Assembly (NCBI GenBank): GCA_002786025.1
Contig: NHNW01000035.1
Coordinates: forward strand, 62,001-126,000
Direction: 5' to 3'
Source of the DNA: Zasmidium citrigriseum
Lineage: Eukaryota; Ascomycota; Dothideomycetes; Mycosphaerellales; Mycosphaerellaceae
Length of the DNA stretch: 64,000 nt
Positions 22,332 to 33,066 of the stretch are shown one piece after another. Each line of letters starts with the position of its first letter. The first letter of the stretch is position 1. Both the position numbers and the translations under genes were made by a program. The notes under the pieces were generated by a model that did no database searches, was not told where the DNA came from, and saw nothing but the letters and a program-made list of their open reading frames with translations.

Positions 22332-23890
22332 CTAGTAGACATATCTAAAGTATGGGTTTGTAAGATCAGTCCAATCGTCATTGTCCACCCGATCACGATC
22401 TTCCGTCTCTCCATGCTGTGCCTTGGTTCCATTCCTCCATCCGTACAGCAATCTTAGAAGGACCGCGACAACCATAGCGGAAGCATTCACTGCCAGAATT
22501 GTAATCTTGGCGCTGATGTATCCCGGCGCCTCCTTCGCCTGAAACGTCTGCGGTCCAATGATATTGGCAATGGAGAAGCCCACTTGAATGATGACGTTGG
22601 CAACAATCTTCTTCGTATATCCCTGAGTGTTGCTACCAACGAGAGCATAAACGAGAGCCAGTGGGGCAACGCAGAAGTTGATAAGATAAGCACCGGCCAA
22701 AGCAGCTCCTTGACTGGCGCTCACAAAGCTCATAAGACAGGCGCCGATGAGGGTTGGAGCCAACAGCAAGACAATTCCGAGCCAGCGAGGAACGTTGACT
22801 AGAATGGCGAAGGTGCTGACAAGCGTCGCAAAGATCGATATGACCCCTGAAGGCATGTTGAGGAGAGCAGCCTGTTTGCTGCTGTAGCCGAAGCCCGCGA
22901 CCAGTGTAGCGCTGAATGTTGTGATAACGCCGGAGGGAATAACGATGAGGATGGTCGCCAGCAACAGTAGCCAAATGGCTGGATCGGCGATAGTCTCCAG
23001 AATGGCGGCCTTCTCGAAAATGCGCTTTCCATTTCCAGCGTGGTCTATCGCCAGAGCATGCAGTACTTGCTCCTTCTCGGTGGCAGTCAGAAACGACGCT
23101 GACTCGACGCTGTTGGGGAGGAAGAAAATCACAGTCACTGCAACAACGATGTTGAAAGCCCCGACTGCGACCATCATGATCCTCCAGCCTTCGAAAGATG
23201 ACGTTCTGGTCCCGTGCTGAGCTGCCCAGGATATGAGGCCCCCGACGATCTGGCCAGCGCCCAGGCCGCAATACCAAATGCCGGTTCGCGGGCAGGCTTG
23301 CTTTCTTGTGTACCACTGGCTGGTTATGAGGACCAAAGCAGGCGTGATGATACTTTCGAAAGCTCCCAAGAGAGCACGAAGGGCCAACTGTGACGATGTG
23401 AGATATGAAACCGATGCTGGTCGAAGCTCTTCTCACCATTCCAGCGTAGTTCTGTGCTGCGGACGAACACGCAAGCAAAATGCCCCAGCAGAGGACATTG
23501 AAGCCCAATACCTTGCTCACGGGTAGCCTCTGCAACAATGCTCCTTGCGGCAGCTCAGCGACCGCGTACCTAGAGGACAGTAAGTATCAGGTCTAATAGC
23601 TTTGGCTTGTATTCTTACGCAATGAAGAAGGCCGTCGCCATCCAACTGAAGTCTTGTCCCTTCATTCCTAGACTAGTTTCTAGGCTCATGACTTTGGCGT
23701 AGTTGATCACAACTTTGTCCAAGAACTGGAGGAAGTAACAAAGAAACGCCAGCGGCATGATGTGCCAATCAATCTTGCGGTAGAGAGACCCATCTTGCAA
23801 GTGTAGGATCTCACCGGTGTTGATGCTGGAGGAATGCTCGAAGTCGCAGTGTGTCTCCTCAATGTCTTCGGTTTTCACATTCTTCTCCAT
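22332..23890 (-). CDS. MFS transporter, anion:cation symporter (allantoate permease/DAL5) type
   Basis: Three exons, 23619-23890, 23437-23569 and 22332-23387, give 486 aa; both introns are 49 nt. The N-terminal cytosolic tail precedes DWHIMPLAFLCYFLQFLDK, the classic first membrane helix of the ACS family, with D(K)xxxxYA afterwards. Twelve hydrophobic segments fit, including GIWYCGLGAGQIVGG in helix 5. The family moves organic anions such as allantoate, nicotinate, pantothenate or phenolic acids with protons at the plasma membrane. The ATG at 23890 is used because the in-frame sequence further upstream starts only with non-ATG codons. It is divergent from the salicylate-hydroxylase-like gene at 24353, so a transporter/enzyme pair for an aromatic acid is a fair guess. 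Confidence 0.87.
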
Positions 23891-24352
23891 ATTGTGGTAG
23901 CGTTGTTCAAGTTGGCGTTGCTCAAAAGGCGTTGTCCAGCCAGGCACTTCGAAGGAGTGCCTATGCCGAGAACAAGACCTTCAAATCTACATGTGAAGCG
24001 GATGCCTCAGACGACACACGATAGAGCCCCAAGCTGACTGATCGGCCTTGCGAATGTAAGTGGTCAGAGCGTGGCTATCTCATGCAGCCGTCGCAAAAGT
24101 TCTCGGCCGAACTTCACGCCGATAAGAAGCCTGTACAGCCTCGCCTATCGCGGAGGCACGACAAGCACATCCCGTCGCAAATGCTGGAAGCGAATGCTAC
24201 TATCGCCGGACCGAGATGCCTCTTGGTGCCGTATCCGAATCCAGAAGCCAGGCGCATATGAGATGCCAGTGATCGAGCTAGAGCCAGTCAATCGTGCTTC
24301 AGACAATCATCAAGGTCGTTACGCTTCATCCCACAGACAAAGACTATCCACG
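23891..24352. promoter_or_regulatory. divergent promoter between MFS transporter and FAD hydroxylase genes
   Basis: A 462-bp region shared by two oppositely transcribed genes. It holds several CGG/CCG triplets, including ctcggccg near 24102, of the kind recognised by Zn2Cys6 factors, but I see no clear paired operator. Co-regulation is inferred only from the arrangement. Confidence 0.3.
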
Positions 24353-25597
24353 ATGTCAGAATACTCCCAAAGACGATCAGACCCACTAACAATCGCCATC
24401 ATCGGCGCAGGTCTGGGTGGGCTCTCAGCAGCCATCGCCCTGCGGCAACAAAATCACGAAGTGACGATCTACGAACGCCGCGATTTTGGTGGCGAAGTAG
24501 GGGCATCCTTATCCTGTGCTTCCAACGGCTCCCGGTTTCTCGAAGAATGGGGCATCGACGTCTCAGCTGCTAAACCAGTGGTTCTGAAGTCTCTCATCAT
24601 GCACGACTGGGCCACGGGCGACGTGCAGAAGACATACGGCCTCGGCGATTATCGAGCCAAGTTTGGGACGGACTACGGTAACTTCCACCGGATTGATCTG
24701 CATAATTTGTTGAAGAAGACAGCGGTGGAAAGGGGCTGTAAGCTGGAGTGTTGGCATAAGGCTGTGCAGCTGGGTGCTGAGGCTGGAGAGGTACGATTCG
24801 AGAATGGCAACCTTGTGAAAGCCGATGTGGTGATCTGCGCCGATGGTATTCGGTCGCAAATGCGGGAGCAAATGGGCATCACACCAAAAGTGGCGCCCTC
24901 TGCATCTTGCTGCTATCGATGTATCATCTCAACCGAACGACTTCTCGAGCTTGGCCTTGACGACTTTGTCGGCAACGATGCGATCGAATTCTGGGGTGGA
25001 TACGGCATCAACAAGATCGTCATGTCAAATTGCAGCGATAACGGCGTAGTGTCGTGTTACTGCTTCTACCCGGCTGAATACAACGATCTTCGAGAAGACG
25101 GCTGGAATATATCGACCACCCCGGAAAATCTGATTGCAACGTTTCCTGGTCTCGATTCGAGAGTACACAAGCTCTTTGCAAATGCGACCGACATCAAAAT
25201 GTGGCGGTTGTATGTGCACGATCCCTATCCGTACTGGGTCAAGGGTAGGTGTGCGCTGTTGGGTGATGCAGCACATCCTATGATGCCGGACCAGAGCCAA
25301 GGCGCATGTCAGGCGATCGAAGACGCGGGAGCCATGGGTATTATCTTCGGCGGATCGTATGCTCATTTGACCGTTCAGGAGAGATTGCGATTGTATGAAC
25401 AAGAGAGAAAGTCAAGGGCATCCAGGGTACAGGAAGCCAGCGCAAGGGCGAGGACGGATTTGTCGGAGAGGATAGGCTGGAGTAGTAGCACTGATCGGCC
25501 TGGCAAGTTGACGATCGAAGAAGTCTGTGGATACGACATGAGACGGCATGTCGCTGATTTGGTCAAGTCGCCGGCGGTGATACCAATAGCAACTTAG
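24353..25597 (+). CDS. FAD-dependent salicylate 1-hydroxylase-like monooxygenase
   Basis: Single exon, 414 aa, starting MSEYSQRRSDPL. GAGLGG for FAD at about residues 19-24, the DG motif CADGIRSQMR, and the second FAD/ribityl motif LLGDAAHPMMPDQSQGA are complete. The fold and spacing match fungal salicylate hydroxylase-type class A flavoproteins, which turn salicylate or related benzoates into catechols with NADH and O2. The frame is open upstream to 24071, but the upstream ATGs lie in sequence without family similarity. The divergent MFS anion transporter and the convergent double-zinc-cluster regulator could form a small aromatic-acid module. Substrate unproven. Confidence 0.87.
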   Translation: MSEYSQRRSDPLTIAIIGAGLGGLSAAIALRQQNHEVTIYERRDFGGEVGASLSCASNGSRFLEEWGIDVSAAKPVVLKSLIMHDWATGDVQKTYGLGDYRAKFGTDYGNFHRIDLHNLLKKTAVERGCKLECWHKAVQLGAEAGEVRFENGNLVKADVVICADGIRSQMREQMGITPKVAPSASCCYRCIISTERLLELGLDDFVGNDAIEFWGGYGINKIVMSNCSDNGVVSCYCFYPAEYNDLREDGWNISTTPENLIATFPGLDSRVHKLFANATDIKMWRLYVHDPYPYWVKGRCALLGDAAHPMMPDQSQGACQAIEDAGAMGIIFGGSYAHLTVQERLRLYEQERKSRASRVQEASARARTDLSERIGWSSSTDRPGKLTIEEVCGYDMRRHVADLVKSPAVIPIAT

Positions 25598-25619
25598 ACC
25601 AAGTCATGCTCATTTGCGG

Positions 25620-27329
25620 CTAGAAGATGGCCAGACCATGCATTTCGTAGTATCTGATGTGTGCCCAATTGACTGGCGAGGAGTCGGGAAAGAATTGGTC
25701 GACGTCTCTGTACATCCACACTCTTTCGGCCAGCTCGTTAGCAGCGTAGATGTGTCCGAAGCCAGTAGTCTCTTTCAAGATACTCAGGCGTTTGCGAATG
25801 ACCCCTCGATCCCCCTCCCGTAGGCAGGCGCCAGCCGCCATGATCAAGGGAAAGAGCAGTGCTGCTTGCGATCCGCGACTCGGAGGAATCTGTCCAACTT
25901 CATACAAAATTTGCTCCAACGCCATCACGGTTTCCTCGTTCGTCGGATCGTAGCCGTTGACGACTTGGGCAAGCCTCAGTCGCATGGCCCACTTGAATGC
26001 GGATGAGGCGTGAGATAACTCATCATACTCTAGGTCGTCCGCAACATCATAAATGCTGACATGGAAGTCTATCGCTTCGGCCACGCTCCGAGCTGTGTGG
26101 CGGAACGCTTTCTCGGAGTCGTCGTCTACACGAGTTCTCCGCTGATATGCCAAGCTATTGACTCGGTCCAGGAGATGGAACAGAGACTTTGGAACGCCGT
26201 AGATCGACAGCTCGAAATCCGAATCCGTGTCCTCGTACTCCAGGCGCTCAGCAAGAGGCGGTCGGCATGTCGAGATTGTCGTCGCTGAATCGAGGAAGCA
26301 GTAGAGCTCTTCCAGAAAGCGCGTCTCTTCGTTCTTGGGACGTTTTCCCGATACTCGCATTGCATCAAGCATCTGCTTGGACCCGCGAAGATGGTGTCTC
26401 CAGCCTGCTGTCGATCCTGCGTAAAGCTCAGTCATGCAGAGAATGAGTGACGTAGCCAAGGCGATGATTGACGATACCGGTCCAGACTGAGTGATTAATC
26501 GTCGAAGCCCGTGTGCTGCCGAAGCCTGATGTTGAAGAGTCACCTGAGCGGACACTACTTGCCGTCTTTCCTGCTGACTTGAACTCAACGCTAGTACGGC
26601 ATCCATGACTGATCGATCAGACAGGGCTAACGGTAGAAGATATCTTAAGTACGGATTAGTTGCAGGTGACTTGGCTCGTGTGAGATGATTGGCGGTAGTG
26701 CTGATGAAATGGCCGAGAAGCATTCGTTCCGTCTCAGTGCGAAGCTCTGGTGCTGTGCTTGGGTTCATCGTGGCCATGCTGACAACAAATTCTCTGTCCC
26801 AGGAAACAGGAGACGATATTCTCGCTGTTGAATCCCATACTGTACGGTCGCTTGGACTTTCTTCAGCGGCGATTAATCCAGCAGTCGGAGATGCCATCTG
26901 TTCCGAGGCTGGCGTGGAGGGATTGCCATCCTTTCGAACTCTCCTCCATTGATAAGACCAGACACATTCCAGGCATAGGCGTACGCAACTGCGGCACCTC
27001 GGCTTAGTCTCGTCGCACTTCCTCTTCCTCTTCTTGCAGGCTTGGCAGCCGGAGTGGACCCGTTTGATTCGGGGTGTACCCGGGGACACTTCCGTAACAT
27101 TTTCATGGTCGATGCAAGGCAGACATAGTCGAGTGCAGCGTCCACATGGCGAGAGACCATCACAGGCCTGCTTGATCGAGGCACACCGAGAGCAGGTTAC
27201 CTTTTGACGCCGGGTGCTCATTGTATCAGGGGTCAAGCTGGGACTCTTTGACTCCATTGCAGCTGTTGGTTTGATTGATGATGAATGACCGTGGTTTCGG
27301 ACGACGTGAGGTCGACCCTGTGGATCCAT
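25620..27329 (-). CDS. transcription factor with two consecutive Zn2Cys6 clusters
   Basis: Single exon, 569 aa from the ATG at 27329; ATGs at 27257 and 27221 are alternatives and all precede the zinc region. Cluster 1 (residues about 46-69) is C-x2-C-x6-C-x5-C-x2-C-x3-C. Cluster 2 (about 95-119) is C-x2-C-x6-C-x6-C-x2-C-x3-C with a basic KKRKRK loop typical of DNA contact. The C-terminal 400 residues look like the fungal-specific transcription factor domain (Fungal_trans_2 type). Most fungal factors have one cluster, so the doublet is unusual; cluster 1 lacks the basic loop and may serve another purpose. Nuclear regulator of unknown targets; neighbouring oxidoreductase genes are candidates. 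Confidence 0.85.
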   Translation of the reverse strand: MDPQGRPHVVRNHGHSSSIKPTAAMESKSPSLTPDTMSTRRQKVTCSRCASIKQACDGLSPCGRCTRLCLPCIDHENVTEVSPGTPRIKRVHSGCQACKKRKRKCDETKPRCRSCVRLCLECVWSYQWRRVRKDGNPSTPASEQMASPTAGLIAAEESPSDRTVWDSTARISSPVSWDREFVVSMATMNPSTAPELRTETERMLLGHFISTTANHLTRAKSPATNPYLRYLLPLALSDRSVMDAVLALSSSQQERRQVVSAQVTLQHQASAAHGLRRLITQSGPVSSIIALATSLILCMTELYAGSTAGWRHHLRGSKQMLDAMRVSGKRPKNEETRFLEELYCFLDSATTISTCRPPLAERLEYEDTDSDFELSIYGVPKSLFHLLDRVNSLAYQRRTRVDDDSEKAFRHTARSVAEAIDFHVSIYDVADDLEYDELSHASSAFKWAMRLRLAQVVNGYDPTNEETVMALEQILYEVGQIPPSRGSQAALLFPLIMAAGACLREGDRGVIRKRLSILKETTGFGHIYAANELAERVWMYRDVDQFFPDSSPVNWAHIRYYEMHGLAIF

Positions 27330-27482
27330 GGGTCTTATCACGATCGACCCGGCTTGGGGCTGGTAGATAGGCCAAGTACCCCGCGCACATTTGCAGTCGG
27401 GTACGAGGCGACCCGATGGTGGGTAGGAAGGCCGTGTCGACCATGTCGCGAATCGAACTTTGATGTGAAAGTTCAAGAATTC

Positions 27483-28586
27483 TCAGAGACTCCACCCAAC
27501 CACCACATTTCCTTGTCCAGAGCAGAAGACCCGGTCCTCCTGTAAGGTTACATCAAACACCCTGTCGCCCTGTACGTACTGGTGAATGTAAGGGTTTGAG
27601 TCAGATATCCACTCCGGCTGCTCGCCATATTCGAAAGTCGATTTCACAACCCAAGGTTCCTGGCCTTCGGACTGTTCGGGACGAGAGGTATGTTTACTGG
27701 CGTCCTTTTCCCAAATTCGCAAAGTCCCGTCATAGCTTCCAGTCACAACCCGAACAAAGTTGTCATCATCGCCGGAGATAGCATCAACGCCTCGGATGAG
27801 ATTCCGGTGACCTTTTAGCTTGGCTTTGACTGTGTTGCTACTTGTGTCGTAGATAGTAGCGGTATTATCGGAACATCCAATCAAAAGAAGCCGACCATTG
27901 TATATCATGTCAGCGATACCACGTCCTAAATCAAGGCTGTGGACGAGCTGGCCACTGTTGAAGTCTGTGATGCGTAGCTGTCGATCGCCAGAGCCAGACA
28001 TGATGACTTTGTGGGAAAAGAGCACGGCGTTGACAGCAGCCTGGTGGATCGAGAGTGTTCCGAGCAGAGTATACTCAGCAATGTCTTGCTCGTCACGTTG
28101 AGTGGAATCAGGTTGTAGCCATTCCGGCAGGGATCCTATATCGTGGATGGCTCGGCGGTTCCAGATCTTGACTTTCTTGTCTTTGCCGCTGGTGACCAGG
28201 AATCTGTCATTGAAATGCAGAGCAAGCACGGTCTCATCGTGGGCGTGGGTCAAGATCTTTTCGGCAAGTCCAGTGGAGAAATTCGTTATTGCAAGCATGC
28301 CACCACCGTCAGTGCCATCAGCAGCTCCTGAAATGATGACCTCGTCGTCAAATTGGAGGCAAACGATGCTGCTGGCGAAGGTAGTGAGAGGACTGCCATC
28401 AATGACTGGAGGTATCAAGCGGCTGGTATCCAAGTCCCAGCGGCGTATCGTCTTGTCCGCTGAGGCAGTCACCATGCGATTTTCTCGTATTTGGAAGGCG
28501 TATATTGAGGCCGTGTGGGCTTCCTCCTCAACGTGCTCTTCACGTGGGATCTGAAGCTTGGTGGTGGAAGGCGGAATGTCACCCAT
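27483..28586 (-). CDS. WD40-repeat protein
   Basis: Single exon, 367 aa. At least five WD-type blades end in recognisable strands: ADKTIRRWDLDT, KDKKVKIWNRR, GDRQLRITDFNS, SDNTATIYDTSS and YDGTLRIWEKD. The pattern of blades resembles the C-terminal propeller of Cdc4/Met30-type F-box proteins, but no F-box precedes it, so this is a stand-alone propeller for protein-protein contact. It lies head-to-tail upstream of the double-zinc-cluster factor, with 153 bp between. Partner and pathway unknown. Confidence 0.85.
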   Translation of the reverse strand: MGDIPPSTTKLQIPREEHVEEEAHTASIYAFQIRENRMVTASADKTIRRWDLDTSRLIPPVIDGSPLTTFASSIVCLQFDDEVIISGAADGTDGGGMLAITNFSTGLAEKILTHAHDETVLALHFNDRFLVTSGKDKKVKIWNRRAIHDIGSLPEWLQPDSTQRDEQDIAEYTLLGTLSIHQAAVNAVLFSHKVIMSGSGDRQLRITDFNSGQLVHSLDLGRGIADMIYNGRLLLIGCSDNTATIYDTSSNTVKAKLKGHRNLIRGVDAISGDDDNFVRVVTGSYDGTLRIWEKDASKHTSRPEQSEGQEPWVVKSTFEYGEQPEWISDSNPYIHQYVQGDRVFDVTLQEDRVFCSGQGNVVVGWSL

Positions 28587-28818
28587 TGTCGCTATCGAGA
28601 TTGATGAGTGAAGGAGTACAGTGCAGATTGTCTCTCATTTTGAGATGTTTGTGCACGAGTATGGCAGGCAGCAGGAAGAAGGAGACGTCGGAAGGATTCA
28701 CTCAGGTGGGGGCGGAAACAGACCGAGCGTCGTGCGAGACCCACTCTCAAAACATCTGGGACGAAGCAATGTCATGGACAAGCGAAGAGACGACAACTTC
28801 TCAATTTCATCGACACGT

Positions 28819-30448
28819 TCACTCTCTCATCTTCAACTCAATCTCCGGACCCTCTGCGAATCCCAAGATCCAGTCGTGGAACTGATACTCGCCTTCTCTT
28901 CGACGGAGCCGATGACGCGCGCCGTGCCCACCTCCAGTGACCATCCCATTCGCCGCTCGAATATCATACCGATACACCAGATGAAACAGCGCCAACTGCA
29001 TGGCAAAGTACGCCACAGTCTTCCCAGGACACGCTCTCGGCCCCTTTAAGAAAGGACAAAAGGCAGCCTGCATTCGCCGGTCTTGCGGCTGCTTCAGCCA
29101 TCTCTCGGGGCTGTAGCTCCATGGATCGGGAAAGATGTCCCCATCGTGGTGCAAAGCGTAGACCGACACGCCAACCGTTGCGCCTTGAGGAACATGAATG
29201 CCATCCACGACAATGCCGCCCTTGAGGACTTCTCTTGGAAGACTGCTGGCCTTCGGGGGGCTAAGACGCATAGTCTCGTCAATGCAGGCTCGGAGGTACT
29301 TCAGCGAGCTCAGGACCGAGTCTGATACTTCGTCTTCGCTAGTCACGCTCGAACGGATCTCCTCGGTTACTCGTTTGAGAGTGTCAGGATTCTTCAGCCA
29401 GTAGAAGATTGTGGCGGCAATTGTGAGGCGGATGGCATCACTGCCGGCGGCGATCAACAGCGAACTGTCAGCTCTCATATCCAAGTCGCTGTACAGCTGG
29501 CTCCTCAGAAGACCCTGGAAGATGTCCGCCCTCTTCGATTCCACATCATCCTCAGCCTTCAACTTAGCGGCCCGTTTGAGGAACATTTCATCGGCGAAGT
29601 CGACGTACTTCTGGCTTTCTTGTGCAGTTTGGAGCCGGATCAAGGTCGGGATACTTGTACCCAGCAACCACTGCCAGAAGCCGAGGAAAGGTGCATATCC
29701 AGCCCAATACAGAAAGATGCTGGCACTTCTCAAACAGTTCGGAACCCAGCGGTACTCTGCGCTTCGAAGCATGTCCAGCGTGTCTCCGAAGGCAATCATG
29801 CCGATGACGTCGAAGCTGAACCAAGTTGCGAGCGGTGTCACATCTACGCCTTTTGACCATCCTTTCGCATCATTCGTGGACTGTCCGGCACCGTATGCTG
29901 CCGCAGCAAGGATGTTCGACAAAGCATTGAGATCTCGAAATGCCTGATCTCGAGGCGGGAGAGACTTATCCAGAACTCTGCGTCTTGCTGCGTGAGCTGC
30001 ATTGTCGGCTGTCATCATGATGCTTCGACCTCCTTCTGCGCCTCCGTCGAGCAAGCCGTAGAACTCGTCGCCTTTGAAGACATTGCTGTCTTTGGTGTGA
30101 ATCGTCTGCAAGGCCGAGAGCGTATTGAAGCAGACTGCATTTGGAGCAATCCTGATCGCAGGTCCATACCGCTCGTGTGCTTCCTGCTCATGGAGGAAGC
30201 GGTCTCCCTGTCGACATTGCCAAATTCGCGGGAAGCCCGACAGACGTTGCGAAAGAGGCCCGTGAATGCTTGCTAAGGGATGGAGCCAAAGTCGGTGTAC
30301 TGTCAAGCACAAGATCTGGATTCGGCCGTCAGTGCCAATCGCTCTTCGGTGATCTATCGTTACTTACTGGTAGCAGGGCAGCACCCACTAGCAGAACGGC
30401 GGCCGGCGTTGTCCTCACTGCTTCGTACACGGCTGTTGCAATATCCAT
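28819..30448 (-). CDS. cytochrome P450 monooxygenase
   Basis: Exons 30368-30448 and 28819-30315 give 525 aa; the 52-nt intron joins two halves of the N-terminal membrane anchor (AAVLLVGAALLP / ILCLTVHRLWLHPLA). Signatures: ExxR as ETMR (about 374-377), PERW, and the heme loop FLKGPRACPG with the Cys thiolate near residue 456. The I-helix reads AAGSDAIR (about 316-323), where most P450s have AGxDTT; the conserved acid-alcohol Thr is replaced. Verified on the DNA strand. That change can alter oxygen activation, so the enzyme may have an unusual reaction or reduced activity. ER membrane protein by family. Substrate unknown; flanked by the WD40 gene and a 7TM gene on the same strand. Confidence 0.9.
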
Positions 30449-30717
30449 GTCTGCGAAATTGTCCCTTCAGACTATCTCTGGACAACTCCCGAAGTCGTTT
30501 GTTCCGAGGAGACCCTCAAGTTTCTGCACAACCGATTCCGTCAAGCTATCACAAGCTCATGATTCGGGAGCGAGCTGCAGCTTTGGCGACTTCATGCATG
30601 TGGCACGGGAGCGCATGCACTCCACCATGCAGGGCCTGCAGCTGAATCCCCGCTGACCACATCCATCGACTACCGACCGCAGGAATCTTAGTCAAGCACT
30701 AGAGATTGGCGAGAGTG

Positions 30718-31809
30718 TCAGTCGGTCACTTTGCTCTCCGATCCATCGCTCGAGTCGAGGCGGAAATTTCGAGGCCAGGATTCCAAGGAGCTGCTCTCCT
30801 TGAGGGGATCATCTACAGTCAACTCTCGCACTGTCGACCGCATCAGACGGTTCTTCCAATCCCGAATGAACTCGATTTCATTCTTGTCGCCGGTGATTCT
30901 GGCGCCACCTGATTGCAGTCCGCCCCAGAACTTCTGTGTCCGTGGGATTACGGATGTCAGGACCGAGAAGAAGATGACCGTCATCAGCCATACCGCCTCG
31001 ACTGCGTAGGCGAACGTTTTGTCATCGCTGTGATGTGCCGTTCGCAGTGAGATCAGCTGGCCGATGGCGATGCATGGAACTCTGGAAACTTGTCAGCACA
31101 GAGCCTATCCTATATCTGGGAAGACGTACATCAGCCTTCCAGCGAAAAGAAAGCCGACGCGGACTTTCTTCGACAGCGGCACCGTGAGCTTATGAACAAG
31201 CCGCAGAGGTGCAACAGCAAGCCAGACATCGGATACCATGTTGAGAACCACGACGACAAATTCCTCCCGACTATGGTCCGGGCAATCCTCCCGGAGACAC
31301 TGGGTTGCCGTCAAGGCCAGACAGACGATTCCCCACAGAATCGCAAGAACGAACGAGGTCTTCAGAACTTTCGACAGTCTCGCCGTACTGTTGAACTCGA
31401 CGCCCCAGTGCAAAGCAGCCGCAGAGAGCTTTGCAGTCCAGATTGCTCCGACCCCGAGCATTTTGGCGGCGTAAAGCATTCGAAATGCTGCCGTCGCATC
31501 CTCTGGTTCCAGTTCGGTTTGATGGGAGCCTAGTCCTGGGGGAACAGCTCTGTAAAAGAGCAGGTAAGATGCCATGGAAAGGACCTGGAAAAATCAGTCG
31601 CTTCAATGCCAATGATCAACCCGACTTACAATTGCAACAGCAGTACCCACGTCCTCTGCATGGAACTCCACGAATGCCTTTCTCGTCACGCAGAGCCGTA
31701 CTCCCGCCATACAGACAGTGTAAACAATCAACGAGAACGCTGCCACTACCACGCTGGCGCCTCGATGGTCACCGTCCATCCTGAAGTATGGCGACATTGA
31801 GGACGCCAT
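30718..31809 (-). CDS. seven-transmembrane rhodopsin-like fungal membrane protein
   Basis: Exons 31630-31809, 31130-31584 and 30718-31081 give 332 aa with introns of 45 and 48 nt. Seven hydrophobic segments can be counted, from ASVVVAAFSLIVYTV in exon 1 to VEAVWLMTVIFFSVL in exon 3. The plan, with short loops and a charged cytosolic tail, is that of the large fungal integral-membrane family (Rhodopsin-fungal domain, PTH11-related but without a CFEM domain). No CFEM Cys pattern is present. Members are suspected receptors, but ligands are unknown. The third exon boundary was chosen because the acceptor tttccag keeps the frame and restores helix 6. Confidence 0.8.
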
Positions 31810-33066
31810 GGTGACTGAGGAGTCCTCACATCGAAATCCACAAGCATCGATGTTCGTGTGTACGGTATTTGTTTGCAGGAAAGGGTGTTGGCGAACCCCT
31901 GCAGGATACCTCTATCTCACTATCTCTCCGGAGCTTTGACTTCTACAGGAACATCCCGAACGAGATCTCGCCAGAAGCCGTTATGGGATGTCTCGGAAGC
32001 TCCTTCCAGCGGCACAGGGAGTTTGATCACGCACATGAACGCTTCGTCATCATCGTAGCCAACAGAAATACTGCGGCGCCTCGCAATGATTTCTGGAATC
32101 AATCTGATGGGATCATTATCTGATCAAATAATAAAGATGTCTGGCGTCCGGCGCCTGCGGCTGGAGCGCTACAAATGCAAGATGGTAATCTTGTTTGATA
32201 GCTTTCAAGCCACCATGATCCATCACTTTGGAGGCGTGGGGGCTGCGAGCTGTCAGCATGTGGAGAGTCGTCTGGGGAACGCGTTTGCCTATACGGGAGA
32301 TGAGTTCTCACTACATGCTGGATAAGAGACGACACAGCACAAAAGGGGCCGATTTCCCTGTGGCTCTGGCACCGTCATGCGGTTCTTTGTTCTTCTCATA
32401 TGGAAATTTGGAAATGCTCTCTCGACGATGCAACCAATGGTCTCGCAAAATAGGATTGGGCTTCGAAGGATTGGGACAGAGATGGTCGGGAGAGGAGCCC
32501 CAGCCGTGAGTTCACTACCGCCACGCTAGTGATGCAAGCACGGGTCGGCGAGGAGGCTTTGGCGCCTCGACCAACCTTCGCAGCAAAGACCGCTTTCAGC
32601 TCTTCATCATCAAGAGGAACCTCTTCAGCAACACAAGCATATCACTGGTGGCCGTATCGCAACGCCATGGCAGCTTTCTGTCCTTCTCCCAAATTACGGG
32701 CTTGAGCTTGTGGGCGATGGAGCCAATTCGAGATTTCGCGACTGTCTTCAGCACAAGAGCTGCCCGCGCACGCATTCCTTCGACTGCAAACAGCGTCTCA
32801 TGATTGCACAGCATGCTGCAGCTTATCAGCTCTCTCGCAGGAGGCTCGTCGAACGAATGCACAGCTAGCTGCAGGCCACCGCATCTCCAAGTGCCTCTGT
32901 GCCGCGCACGTTTCTGTACTTGCCGAGACCTCGTGGTCGGTTCCGACATGTCTTTCTGAAAAGCTTGTGCCTTTCAAAACCCATGTTCATCAACTCCTGT
33001 AGTGACAGATCCCGGCAGCCGCGACAGCCTTGTCTAGACGGCCGAGACCACGTTCTGTAGTTAAAT
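31810..33066. other. intergenic, 1.26 kb
   Basis: Between the divergent 7TM and permease genes. A minus-strand frame of 117 codons (32596-32949) starts with ATG but has no recognisable domain and high Arg content; I do not support it as a gene. Nothing else seen apart from a short palindromic tgatca at about 32119. Confidence 0.45.

Noticed and set aside
32596..32949. 117-codon minus-strand frame
   Set aside because: Arg-rich, no recognisable family, no supporting splice sites.
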